From Variovorax paradoxus (GTDB lineage: Bacteria > Pseudomonadota > Gammaproteobacteria > Burkholderiales > Burkholderiaceae_C): a stretch of 64,000 nt of DNA. Below are positions 16,360-24,479 of this stretch, piece by piece (within the stretch, counting starts at the first letter, position 1; each line of letters starts with the position of its first letter). The stretch covers positions 89,422-153,421 of the forward strand of contig NZ_JAUSRN010000016.1 in NCBI RefSeq assembly GCF_030811855.1, written 5' to 3'. The translations under genes and the position numbers were made by a program. Under the pieces are notes generated by a model, which ran no database searches, was not told where the DNA came from, and worked only from the letters and a program-made list of their open reading frames with translations.

Positions 16360-17118
16360 ATGACATCCGTACAAGACAACATCCGCGGCAAGGTTGCCAT
16401 CGTCACGGGCGCGAGCAGCGGGCTTGGCGAATCGACCGCGCGCCACCTGGCCGCACGCGGCGCCAAGGTGGTGCTCGCGGCACGGCGCACCGACCGGCTC
16501 GACAAAGTGGTCGCCGAAATTCGCGAAGCCGGCGGCGAAGCGATGGCCGTCGCCACCGACGTGGCGAAGCGCGCCGATTTGGAAAAGCTCGCGGCCGCCA
16601 CCGTGGAAGCCTTCGGCCGCATCGACGTGCTGGTCAACAACGCCGGCGTGATGCCGCTGTCGCCGATCGAGAAGCTCAAGGTCGACGAATGGGATCGCAC
16701 CATCGACGTCAACATCAAGGGCGTGCTCTACGGCATTGCCGCGGTGCTGTCGCGCATGCAGGCGCAGGGCAGCGGCCACATCGTCAACGTGGCGTCCATC
16801 GCGGGGCTGAAGGTGTTTACGCCGATTGGCACCGTCTACAGCGCGACCAAGCACGCGGTGCGTGCCATCTCCGAAGGGCTGCGCGTCGAAATGGGCAACA
16901 GCGGCGTGCGCGTGACCATCGTGTCGCCGGGCGCGGTGGATTCGGAGCTGAAGTTCGGCAGCAGCGACGCCGAGAGCGCGGCCGGGGTGAAGGCGTTCTA
17001 CGAATCCAACCAGATTCCCGCTGACTCGGTGGCGCGCGCCGTGGTCTACGCCGTCGAGCAGCCCGCGAACGTGGACATCAACGAGGTGGTGCTCCGGCCC
17101 GTTTCGCAGGAATTTTGA
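16360..17118 (+). CDS. SDR oxidoreductase, putative LysR target
   Basis: Classical SDR of about 252 residues with TGASSGLG at 16-23, an arginine-rich AARRTDRLD after strand 2 that favours NADP, NNAGVMPLSP, Ser in VNVASIAGLKVF and Tyr-Lys in YSATKHAVRAI. It belongs to the YdfG-like oxidoreductases often annotated as reducing small carbonyl compounds. The ATG at 16360 follows GAAAGGAAA; the open frame extends far upstream across the LysR gene and is not used. It is transcribed alone, divergent from the LysR gene. Substrate unknown. Confidence 0.87.
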   Translation: MTSVQDNIRGKVAIVTGASSGLGESTARHLAARGAKVVLAARRTDRLDKVVAEIREAGGEAMAVATDVAKRADLEKLAAATVEAFGRIDVLVNNAGVMPLSPIEKLKVDEWDRTIDVNIKGVLYGIAAVLSRMQAQGSGHIVNVASIAGLKVFTPIGTVYSATKHAVRAISEGLRVEMGNSGVRVTIVSPGAVDSELKFGSSDAESAAGVKAFYESNQIPADSVARAVVYAVEQPANVDINEVVLRPVSQEF

Positions 17119-17182
17119 TCCGGGCGGGCGGGGCAGTGGCGGCCCCGCCCCGCACCGATTAACCTTCAACTATAGAAGGACA

Positions 17183-17231
17183 TTGACAGCCAAAATCGCA
17201 AAGCGCCTGCAAAATAGAACGACCGTTCGTT
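17183..17231 (+). promoter_or_regulatory. Putative promoter and operator of the TetR gene
   Basis: A TTGACA hexamer at 17183-17188 is followed about 30 nt later by AACGACCGTTCGTT (17218-17231), an imperfect palindrome (12 of 14 positions symmetric) ending 18 nt before the TetR start. The layout suggests autorepression. The -10 box is not clear. Confidence 0.4.
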
Positions 17232-17249
17232 TTATTCGGAGCTTCCACG

Positions 17250-17951
17250 ATGTCCGTCAATGCCGTTCCCGCCAAACCGGTCCGCGCCGCCCAGAAGGGC
17301 CAGCAGACCAAGGCCGTCATCGTCGACGCGGCGCTGGCGCTGGCGGCGCAGATCGGGCTCGAGGGCCTGTCGATCGGCGCCGTGGCCGAGATCACCAAGA
17401 TGAGCAAGTCGGGCGTGTTCGCCCACTTCGGCTCGCGCGAGGAACTGCAGATCTCGGTGGTGCGCGAGTATCACGCGCGCTTCGAGCAAGAGGTGTTTTT
17501 TCCGGCCCTCGAGGCGCCGCGCGGCCTGCCGCGGTTGCGCGCCATGTTCGCCAATTGGATGAAGCGCACCTCGGCCGAGATCGACTCGGGCTGCATCTAC
17601 ATCAGCGGCGCTTCCGAATTCGACGACCGTCCCGGCCCGGTGCGCGATGCGCTGGTGGAGTCGGTCAGCATCTGGCAGGCGGCCGTCCTGCGCGCCATCG
17701 TGCAGTCCAAGAGCGAAGGCCATCTGCGCGCCGACGCCGACGAGCGCCAGCTCGCTTTCGAGGTCCACGGCCTGATCCTCGCGCTGCACTACGAAGCGCG
17801 TTTTCTCCAGGTGCCCGGCTCCATTGGCCGCGCCAACGTCGGCTTCGACAACATCCTCGCGCGCAGCGCCACACCTGAAGCGCCGCCGGCCGAAGCGACT
17901 GCCGCCAAGGCCAAGCCTTCCGCTTCCCGCCGGCTCAAGCCGGTGCGCTGA
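17250..17951 (+). CDS. TetR-family regulator of the beta-oxidation cluster
   Basis: A 233-residue TetR repressor. The DNA-binding domain covers about residues 18-65 (VIVDAALALAAQIGLEGLSI, AEITKMSKSGVFAHFGSREEL). The ligand domain follows, and a low-complexity Ala/Pro/Lys tail closes the protein (TPEAPPAEATAAKAKPSASR). FSKSGVFAHFGSREELQ-type helices are common in TetR proteins beside acyl-CoA dehydrogenase genes. It is the first gene in front of the acyl-CoA dehydrogenase, FadB-like and thiolase genes, so an acyl-CoA-responsive repressor is likely. The upstream palindrome is its probable site. Confidence 0.9.
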   Translation: MSVNAVPAKPVRAAQKGQQTKAVIVDAALALAAQIGLEGLSIGAVAEITKMSKSGVFAHFGSREELQISVVREYHARFEQEVFFPALEAPRGLPRLRAMFANWMKRTSAEIDSGCIYISGASEFDDRPGPVRDALVESVSIWQAAVLRAIVQSKSEGHLRADADERQLAFEVHGLILALHYEARFLQVPGSIGRANVGFDNILARSATPEAPPAEATAAKAKPSASRRLKPVR

Positions 17952-18013
17952 GCCCCCTTTTTTTTCGTTCTTCCCTTTTCTTTTTTTCCAGTTTTCGACC
18001 AGGAGAGTTCCGG

Positions 18014-19810
18014 ATGCCTACTTACAACCCACCCGTACGCGACATGCAGTTCGTGCTGCACGAAGTGCTCAACGTCGCCGACGAACTCAAGGCGCTTCCG
18101 GCCCATGCCGAGACCGATGCCGACACCATCAACGCTGTGATCGAAGAGGCCGGCAAGTTCGCCGCCGAAGTCACGTTCCCGCTCAACATCAGCGGCGACG
18201 AAGAGGGCTGCAAGCTCGACAAGACCACGCACGAAGTCAAGACGCCGAAGGGCTTCAAGGACGCATACGCCAAGTACGTCGAAGGAGGCTGGCCCGCGCT
18301 GTCGTGCGACCCGGCCTTCGGCGGCCAGGGCCTGCCGTTTGTGGTGAACCAGTGCCTGTTCGAAATGCTCAACAGCGCGAACCAGGCCTGGACCATGTAC
18401 CCTGGCCTCTCGCACGGCGCATATGAAGCCCTGGTGGCCCACGGCACCGACGAACAGAAGAAGACCTACCTGCCCAAGCTCACGAGCGGCGAATGGACCG
18501 GCACCATGTGCCTGACCGAACCGCACTGCGGCACCGATCTGGGCCTGTTGCGCACCAAGGCCGAACCGCAGGCCGACGGCACCTATCGCATCACCGGCAG
18601 CAAGATCTTCATCTCGGCCGGCGAGCACGACATGACGGACAACATCATTCACCTGGTGCTGGCGCGCCTGCCCGATGCGCCGAAGGGCAGCAAGGGCATC
18701 AGCCTGTTCGTGGTGCCCAAGTTCAAGGTCAAGGCCGACGGTTCGCTCGGCGAGCGCAACCCGATCTTCTGTGCCGGCCTGGAGCACAAGATGGGCATCC
18801 ATGGCAACGCCACCGCGCAGATCGTGATCGAAGGCGCCACCGGCACGCTGGTGGGCGAGCCCAACAAGGGCCTGCAGGCCATGTTCGTGATGATGAACGC
18901 CGCGCGCCTGGGCGTGGGCAACCAGTCGCTCGGCCTGACCGAAGTGGCCTATCAAAATGCGCTGGCCTACGCCAAGGACCGCACGCAGATGCGTTCGCTC
19001 TCCGGCGTGAAGGCCAAGGACAAGGAAGCCGATCCCATCATCGTGCACCCCGACGTGCGCAAGATGCTGCTCACGGCCAAGGCGTATGCCGAAGGCGGCC
19101 GCGCGCTGCAGATCTTCTGCACGATGCTGCTCGACAAGGAGCACAACCATCCCGACGAGAAGGTGCGCAAGGACTCGGGCGAACTGGTTGCGCTGCTCAC
19201 GCCCATCGTCAAGGCCTTCATCACCGACAACGGCCACATCGCCACCAATGCCTGCATGCAGGTGTTCGGCGGCCATGGCTTCATCAAGGAATGGGGCATG
19301 GAGCAGTTCGTGCGCGACAACCGCATCAACATGATCTATGAAGGCACCAACACCATCCAGTCGCTCGACCTGCTGGGCCGCAAGGTGCTGGGCAACAACG
19401 GCGCATCGCTCAAGAAGTTCGGCAAGCTCGTCGCCAAGCTGGTGGAAGAAGAAGGCGTGAACGAGAAGATGGCCGAGTTCATCAACCCGATTGCCTTGCT
19501 GGGCGACCAGCTCACCAAGTTCACGACCGAGATCGGCTTCAAGGGCTTCCAGAACCCCGACGAAGTGGGCGCCGCCGCGGTGGACTACCTGCGCGTGGCC
19601 GGGCACTTCGTGTTCGGCTACCTGTTCGCCCGCATGGCTCAGGTGGCGTTGCGCGAAATTGCCGCCGGCAACACCGACCCGTTCTACGTTGCCAAGCTGC
19701 AGACCGCGCGCTTCTACTTCGCCAAGCTGTTCCCCGAAACCGCGACGCTGATGCGCACCGCGCGCGCCGGCAGCAAGGTGTTGATGGACACCGAAGCGGC
19801 GCTGGCCTGA
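18014..19810 (+). CDS. Acyl-CoA dehydrogenase with C-terminal extension (about 600 residues)
   Basis: FAD-dependent enzyme of 598 residues catalysing the first step of beta-oxidation. The core contains MCLTEPHCGTDLGLL, ITGSKIFISAGEHDM, KMGIHGNATAQIVIEG and the GTNTIQSLDLLGRKV FAD/active-site segment. The extra C-terminal helical domain (from about 470) places it in the long DmdC/AidB-like branch. Family glutamate base is expected near MIYEGTNTIQS. A CAGGAGAG ribosome binding site lies before the ATG. The upstream gap is unusually T-rich. It is cotranscribed with the DUF2147, FadB-like and thiolase genes, so medium- or long-chain acyl-CoA is likely. Confidence 0.93.
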   Translation: MPTYNPPVRDMQFVLHEVLNVADELKALPAHAETDADTINAVIEEAGKFAAEVTFPLNISGDEEGCKLDKTTHEVKTPKGFKDAYAKYVEGGWPALSCDPAFGGQGLPFVVNQCLFEMLNSANQAWTMYPGLSHGAYEALVAHGTDEQKKTYLPKLTSGEWTGTMCLTEPHCGTDLGLLRTKAEPQADGTYRITGSKIFISAGEHDMTDNIIHLVLARLPDAPKGSKGISLFVVPKFKVKADGSLGERNPIFCAGLEHKMGIHGNATAQIVIEGATGTLVGEPNKGLQAMFVMMNAARLGVGNQSLGLTEVAYQNALAYAKDRTQMRSLSGVKAKDKEADPIIVHPDVRKMLLTAKAYAEGGRALQIFCTMLLDKEHNHPDEKVRKDSGELVALLTPIVKAFITDNGHIATNACMQVFGGHGFIKEWGMEQFVRDNRINMIYEGTNTIQSLDLLGRKVLGNNGASLKKFGKLVAKLVEEEGVNEKMAEFINPIALLGDQLTKFTTEIGFKGFQNPDEVGAAAVDYLRVAGHFVFGYLFARMAQVALREIAAGNTDPFYVAKLQTARFYFAKLFPETATLMRTARAGSKVLMDTEAALA

Positions 19811-19849
19811 GGCTGCTGTCCTTCTTCATCGTCCAGCCGGGAGCTCAAT

Positions 19850-20284
19850 ATGAAATCGTTGTTTGCAGCCATCGCGTTGGCCGCTATCTCTGCCACAGCC
19901 ATGGCCCAGAGCACCCCGGTGGGCCTGTGGCGCAACGTCGACGACAAGACGGGCGAGGTCAAGGCCGAGATCCGCATCGGCGAATCCGGCGGCGCGCTCA
20001 TCGGCCGCATCGAGAAGTCGCTCCGGAAGGACGCCAGGCCCGACGCGATCTGCGATGAATGCAGCGACGACCGCAAGGGCAAGCCCATCACCGGGCTCGA
20101 CATCATCCGCGGCGGCAAGAAGGCCGAGGGCAAGGACGTCTGGGAAGGCGGAAAAATCCTCGACCCGGAGAACGGCAAGGAGTACCGCGCGAGCTTCACG
20201 CCCATCGACGGCGGAAAGAAGCTCGAAGTGCGCGGCTACCTGGGGCCCTTCTGGCGCACCCAGACCTGGAATCGTGTCCAGTAG
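19850..20284 (+). CDS. Secreted DUF2147 protein
   Basis: A 144-residue exported protein. MKSLFAAIALAAISATAMAQ is a clear Sec signal peptide with cleavage after AMA. The mature part has the DUF2147 pattern PVGLWRNVDDKTGEVKAEIRI, a Cys pair in ICDECSDDRKGKPITGLDI, and the C-terminal LEVRGYLGPFWRTQTWNRV. The fold is expected to be a small lipocalin-like beta barrel in the periplasm. DUF2147 genes are often found in fatty-acid or stress contexts, but no biochemical role is known to me. It lies between the acyl-CoA dehydrogenase and the FadB-like gene, apparently in the same operon. Confidence 0.88.
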   Translation: MKSLFAAIALAAISATAMAQSTPVGLWRNVDDKTGEVKAEIRIGESGGALIGRIEKSLRKDARPDAICDECSDDRKGKPITGLDIIRGGKKAEGKDVWEGGKILDPENGKEYRASFTPIDGGKKLEVRGYLGPFWRTQTWNRVQ

Positions 20285-20320
20285 ACCGCCGCGTTTTCAA
20301 TCCAAGAAATACCAATCAAC

Positions 20321-22744
20321 ATGTCCCGATTTCAAGTGAAGAAGGTCGCCGTGCTCGGCGCCGGCGTGATGGGCGCGCAGATCGCCGCCCACCTCGTCAA
20401 CGTGCACGTGCCCGTGGTGCTGTTCGACCTGGCGGCCAAGGACGCGACCGGCGCTGTCGCTCAAGGTGCAGCGAAGAACGGCATCGTCACGCGCGCCATC
20501 GACAACCTCAAGAAGCTCAAGCCCGCGCCGCTCGGTGACGTGGCCGATGCGGTGCTCATCGAGCAGGCCAATTACGAGGACGACCTCGCCAAGCTCGGCG
20601 AGTGCGACCTCATCATCGAAGCCATTGCGGAGCGCATGGACTGGAAGCTCGATCTCTACAAGAAGATCGCGCCGCACGTCGCCAAGCATTCGATCCTGGC
20701 CTCGAACACCTCGGGCCTTTCGATCACCAAGCTGAGCGAAGCGCTGCCCGAAGCCCTGAAGCCGCGCTTTTGCGGCATTCACTTCTTCAACCCGCCGCGC
20801 TACATGTTCCTGGTGGAGCTGATCAACACGCCCACCACGGAACCGAAGGTGCTCGACGACCTCGAGGCCTTCGTCACCAGCACGCTCGGCAAGGGCGTGG
20901 TGCGCGCGCACGACACTCCCAACTTCATCGCCAACCGCGTCGGCATCGCCGGCATGCTGGCGACGCTGAAAGAAGTGGAAAAGTTCGGTCTCACGCCCGA
21001 CGTGGTGGACGACCTCACCGGCAAGAAGCTGGGCCGCGCGAGCTCGGGCACCTTCCGCACGGCCGACGTGGTGGGCCTGGACACGATGGCGCATGTGGTC
21101 AAGACGCTGCAGGACAACCTCGATGAGAAGAGCGATCCGTTCTACGCCAACTTTGCGACGCCGCCGGTGCTTGCCAAGTTGCTCGAGCTCGGCAACCTAG
21201 GCCAGAAGACCAAGGCCGGCTTCTTCAAGAAGGCCGGCCGCGACATCCTGCGCTTCGATCTGAAGAGTGGCGATTACGTGCCCGCCGGTGCCAAGGCCGA
21301 CGAGGTGTATGGCCGCATGCTCAAGAAGCCCGCGGGCGAGCGCCTGAAGCTGTTGCGCGAGAGCGAAGGACCGCAGGGCCAGTTCCTCTGGGCCATCATG
21401 CGCGACAGCTTCCATTACGCCGCCGTGCATCTGGAGACCATTGCAGAGAGCGCGCGCGACATTGACTATGCGATGCGCTGGGGCTTCGGCATGAAGCAGG
21501 GTCCGTTCGAGCTCTGGCAGGAAGCCGGCTGGGCGCAGGTTGCCAAGTGGGTGCAGGAAGACATCGACACCGGCAAGGCATTGAGCACTGCGCCGCTGCC
21601 CAAATGGGTGTTCGAAGGCCCAGTGGCCGAAGCGGGTGGTGTACACACGCCCGAAGGCTCGTGGAGCGCTTCGCAGAGCAAGTTCGTGCCGCAGCGCAAG
21701 CTGCCGGTGCATGACCGCCAGTTGTTCCCCGAAAGCGTGCTCGGCGCGAACGCGGCCGATGCGAACACCGCAGGCACCACGATCAGCGACGAAGGCGACG
21801 TGCGCGTGTGGACGCTCGATGGCGAAGTGCTCATCGCGAGCATCCATTCGAAGATGCATGCCATCAGCCCCGATGTGGCCGAGGCGCTCGGCGCCGCGGT
21901 CGACCTGGCCGAAGCCGAATACAAGGGCCTCGTCATCTGGTCGCCCGATGAGATGTTCTCGGTAGGCGCCGACCTGCAGGCAATGCTGCCGGCCTTCGTG
22001 GTCGCCGGCATCGGCGCGGTCGAAGGCGCGGAGGAAGAACTGCAGAACGTGATGCTCAAGATCCGCTACGCGAGCGTGCCGGTGATCTCGGCCGTACGCG
22101 GCATGGCGCTGGGCGGCGGCTGCGAGTTGGCTGTCTATTCGTCCAAGCGCGTCGCGGCGATGGAAAGCTACATCGGCCTGGTCGAAGTGGGTGTGGGCCT
22201 GATCCCTGGCGCGGGCGGTCTGACCTACATCGCACGTCGTGCGGCCGAAAACGCCGCGGCCTCCACCGGCAACGACCTCCTGCCGTTCCTCACCGAAGGC
22301 TTCACCGCCGCGGCCATGGCCAAGGTCGGCACAGGCGCGCTCGATTCGAAGAAGCTCGGCTACCTGCTCGATAGCGACGTGATCGTGCCGAACAAGGATG
22401 AGCTGCTCTACGTGGCACTGCAGCAGGCCAAGGCCATGGCCGACGCCGGCTACCGCGCGCCGCTGCGCCGCAGCTTCCGCGTGGCGGGTCGCAGCGGCGC
22501 CGCGACGATCAAGGGCCAGCTGGTGAACATGCGCGACGGCGGGTTCATCAGCGCGCATGACTTCCACATCGCGAGCCTGATCGCCAACGTGGTGACCGGC
22601 GGCGACGTGGACGCGGGCTCGCTCGTGACCGAGGAGTACCTGATGACGCTGGAACGCAAGGCGTTCTGCTCGCTGATCGTGCATCCGAAGACGCAGGAGC
22701 GGATCATGGGGATGTTGAGTACGGGGAAGCCGGTGCGGAACTGA
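20321..22744 (+). CDS. Bifunctional 3-hydroxyacyl-CoA dehydrogenase/enoyl-CoA hydratase (FadN-type order)
   Basis: An 807-residue multifunctional beta-oxidation enzyme. The NAD-binding dehydrogenase is N-terminal (VAVLGAGVMGAQIAAHLVN at 6-24, FFNPPRYMFLVELI, DTPNFIANRVGIAG). The crotonase domain is C-terminal (GMALGGGCELAVYSS near 595, VEVGVGLIPGAGGLTY). This order is opposite to E. coli FadB and matches Bacillus FadN-like proteins. It hydrates enoyl-CoA and oxidises L-3-hydroxyacyl-CoA, handing 3-ketoacyl-CoA to the thiolase. The thiolase gene should follow directly but is displaced by a 480-nt DUF559 insertion. Confidence 0.94.
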   Translation: MSRFQVKKVAVLGAGVMGAQIAAHLVNVHVPVVLFDLAAKDATGAVAQGAAKNGIVTRAIDNLKKLKPAPLGDVADAVLIEQANYEDDLAKLGECDLIIEAIAERMDWKLDLYKKIAPHVAKHSILASNTSGLSITKLSEALPEALKPRFCGIHFFNPPRYMFLVELINTPTTEPKVLDDLEAFVTSTLGKGVVRAHDTPNFIANRVGIAGMLATLKEVEKFGLTPDVVDDLTGKKLGRASSGTFRTADVVGLDTMAHVVKTLQDNLDEKSDPFYANFATPPVLAKLLELGNLGQKTKAGFFKKAGRDILRFDLKSGDYVPAGAKADEVYGRMLKKPAGERLKLLRESEGPQGQFLWAIMRDSFHYAAVHLETIAESARDIDYAMRWGFGMKQGPFELWQEAGWAQVAKWVQEDIDTGKALSTAPLPKWVFEGPVAEAGGVHTPEGSWSASQSKFVPQRKLPVHDRQLFPESVLGANAADANTAGTTISDEGDVRVWTLDGEVLIASIHSKMHAISPDVAEALGAAVDLAEAEYKGLVIWSPDEMFSVGADLQAMLPAFVVAGIGAVEGAEEELQNVMLKIRYASVPVISAVRGMALGGGCELAVYSSKRVAAMESYIGLVEVGVGLIPGAGGLTYIARRAAENAAASTGNDLLPFLTEGFTAAAMAKVGTGALDSKKLGYLLDSDVIVPNKDELLYVALQQAKAMADAGYRAPLRRSFRVAGRSGAATIKGQLVNMRDGGFISAHDFHIASLIANVVTGGDVDAGSLVTEEYLMTLERKAFCSLIVHPKTQERIMGMLSTGKPVRN

Positions 22745-22753
22745 CCTGCATTT

Positions 22754-22789
22754 CTCCTTCCCCCTCCGGGGGAAGGCAGGGATGGGGGC
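22754..22789 (+). repeat. Left inverted repeat of DUF559 element (palindrome plus G-rich tail)
   Basis: The 36-nt unit has a palindromic head, CTTCCCCC-TCC-GGGGGAAG, and a tail GGGATGGGGGC pointing toward the DUF559 gene. It begins 10 nt after the FadB-like stop. It matches the reverse complement of 23165-23200 at 34 of 36 positions. Confidence 0.85.
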
Positions 22790-22807
22790 GATCTCCAACC
22801 AGACACG

Positions 22808-23227
22808 ATGCGAAACCAAGCCACACCGAATGCCCGCGCGAACGCACAAGTGCTTCGCCGCGAGATGACCGAATCGGAGCGAAAGCTCTGGGGCGGCCTG
22901 CGCGGCGAGCAGTTGGGCGTCAAGTTTCGCCGTCAGCATCCGCTCGGCAACTACATCGCTGACTTTGCATGCCTGGAGCCGAAGCTCATCGTCGAACTCG
23001 ACGGCTCTCAGCACCAGACGCAGCAGGGTTACGACGCGAAACGCGAAACCTTCCTTCGCGAGCATGGATTCGAGGTACTGCGCTTTGCGTCCAACGAACC
23101 GTTCACCAATCTTGATGGGGTGCTTCAGGCGATTGCCAATCGGCTCGACCTGCTGACGCCGCCGGCCCCCATCCCAGCCTTCCCCCGGAGGGGGAAGGGG
23201 CAAGAAAATCCAGGAGCTTCTTCATGA
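22808..23227 (+). CDS. DUF559 (Vsr-like) endonuclease-domain protein inside inverted repeats
   Basis: A 139-residue protein with the DUF559/Vsr-like nuclease fold. The head MTESERKLWGGLRGEQLG is followed by FRRQHPLGNYIADFACLEPK. Likely metal ligands are D52, E63 and D65, with H69 in IVELDGSQHQ, a PD-(D/E)XK arrangement. FLREHGFEVLRFASNE completes the core. From residue 120 the sequence (PIPAFPRRGKG) is simply translated right-hand repeat. The stop overlaps the thiolase ATG as ATGA. It interrupts the fadB-fadA pair and is bracketed by inverted palindromes, so it looks like cargo or motor of a small mobile element. Its activity is unknown. Confidence 0.85.
   Translation: MRNQATPNARANAQVLRREMTESERKLWGGLRGEQLGVKFRRQHPLGNYIADFACLEPKLIVELDGSQHQTQQGYDAKRETFLREHGFEVLRFASNEPFTNLDGVLQAIANRLDLLTPPAPIPAFPRRGKGQENPGASS
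23165..23200 (-). repeat. Right inverted repeat of DUF559 element
   Basis: Reverse-complement copy of the left repeat at 22754-22789 (34 of 36 identical), with its GCCCCCATCCC tail facing inward and the palindrome facing the thiolase gene. It is translated as the C-terminus of the DUF559 protein. Confidence 0.85.
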
Positions 23228-24426
23228 GCAGCAAACAAATCCAAGACGCCTACATCGTCTCCGCCACCCGCACGCCCATCGGCAAATCCCACCGCGGCTA
23301 CTTCCGCAACTACCGTCCCGACGACCTGCTCGCCACCACGCTCAAGGCCGCGCTCGCCGCCGTGCCGGGTCTTGACCCGAAGGCCATCGAAGACATCATC
23401 TGCGGCTGTGCGATTCCGGAATCGCAGCAGGGTCTCAACGTCGCGCGCATCGGCGCGGTGCTGGCCGGCCTGCCGACCAGCATCGGCGGCATTACCGTCA
23501 ACCGCTTCTGCGCTTCGGGCCTCTCTGCAGTGCAGATGGCCGCGGACCGCATCCGTGTCGGTGAGGCGGACGTGATGATCGCGGCCGGTGTCGAAAGCAT
23601 GAGCATGGTGCCGATGATGGGCAACTCGCCGTCTCTCTCTCCCTCGATCTTCGAGCGCGAAGGCGACGTCGGCATTGCCTACGGCATGGGCCTCACGGCC
23701 GAAAAAGTCGCTCAGCAGTGGAAGGTGAGCCGCGAGGCGCAGGACGAGTTTGCGCTCGCCTCGCACCAGAAGGCACTGGCCGCGCAGAAGGCCGGCAAGT
23801 TCACGGATGAGATCACGCCCATCGAAGTGACCGACCGCACGCCGAACCTGGAGACCGGCGAGTCGATCGCGAAGACGCGCACGGTGAACCTCGACGAAGG
23901 CGCGCGCCCCGACACTAGCCTCGAAGGCTTGGCCAAGCTGCGCACCGTGTTTGCCGCGCGTGGCACCGTCACGGCCGGCAACAGCTCGCAGACCTCCGAC
24001 GGCGCGGGCGCGCTCATCCTTGCGAGCGAGAAGGCCGTGAAGCAATACGGCCTCACGCCGCTCGCGCGCTTCGTGAGCTTTGCGAGCAAGGGCGTGCCGC
24101 CGCACATCATGGGCATCGGCCCGATCGAGGCGATTCCCGCTGCGCTGCGCTATGCGGGGCTCAAGCACGAGGACATCGACTGGTTCGAGCTCAACGAAGC
24201 CTTTGCCGCGCAATCGCTCGCAGTCATCAACACGCTGGGGCTCGATCCGTCGAAGGTCAACCCGATGGGCGGCGCAATCGCGCTGGGCCATCCGCTCGGC
24301 GCGACCGGCGCCATTCGCGCGGCGACCGTGGTGCACGCGCTGCGCCGTGAAAACCTGAAGTACGGCATGGTCACCATGTGCGTGGGGATGGGGCAAGGCG
24401 CAGCGGGCATTTTCGAGCGGGTCTGA
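23224..24426 (+). CDS. fadA: Acetyl-CoA C-acyltransferase (beta-oxidation thiolase)
   Basis: A 400-residue degradative thiolase splitting 3-ketoacyl-CoA with CoA into acetyl-CoA and a shortened acyl-CoA. Nucleophile C96 lies in NRFCASGLSAVQM, the catalytic His in GGAIALGHPLGATGA, and the acid/base Cys in VTMCVGMGQGAAGIFE. Length matches FadA. A CAGGAG ribosome binding site lies immediately after the right-hand palindrome, and the ATG overlaps the DUF559 stop. It would pair with the FadB-like enzyme upstream into a beta-oxidation complex; the DUF559 insertion may alter that coupling. Confidence 0.94.
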   Translation: MSSKQIQDAYIVSATRTPIGKSHRGYFRNYRPDDLLATTLKAALAAVPGLDPKAIEDIICGCAIPESQQGLNVARIGAVLAGLPTSIGGITVNRFCASGLSAVQMAADRIRVGEADVMIAAGVESMSMVPMMGNSPSLSPSIFEREGDVGIAYGMGLTAEKVAQQWKVSREAQDEFALASHQKALAAQKAGKFTDEITPIEVTDRTPNLETGESIAKTRTVNLDEGARPDTSLEGLAKLRTVFAARGTVTAGNSSQTSDGAGALILASEKAVKQYGLTPLARFVSFASKGVPPHIMGIGPIEAIPAALRYAGLKHEDIDWFELNEAFAAQSLAVINTLGLDPSKVNPMGGAIALGHPLGATGAIRAATVVHALRRENLKYGMVTMCVGMGQGAAGIFERV

Positions 24427-24479
24427 TCGGCAACGCGCGAGACACGGCGACGAGTGTCGGCACACGAAGGAGACACTTC

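Larger units (their letters stand above)
22754..23200. mobile_element. Putative DUF559-bearing palindrome-ended element
   Basis: A 447-nt block consisting of two near-identical inverted palindromic repeats around one DUF559 nuclease gene, inserted between two beta-oxidation genes that are normally adjacent. Two gene-free units with the same geometry occur at 32005-32233. No transposase is present and no target-site duplication could be recognised, so mobility is inferred from structure and context. Confidence 0.5.

Noticed and set aside
17789..19606. 605-residue minus-strand frame opposite the acyl-CoA dehydrogenase
   Set aside because: Antisense shadow of a conserved gene, with no recognisable motif.
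22754..23227. Classical insertion sequence or REP-associated tyrosine transposase element
   Set aside because: No transposase motif (DDE, HUH or tyrosine) is present in the gene, and the palindromes lack the GTAG mark of REP elements.
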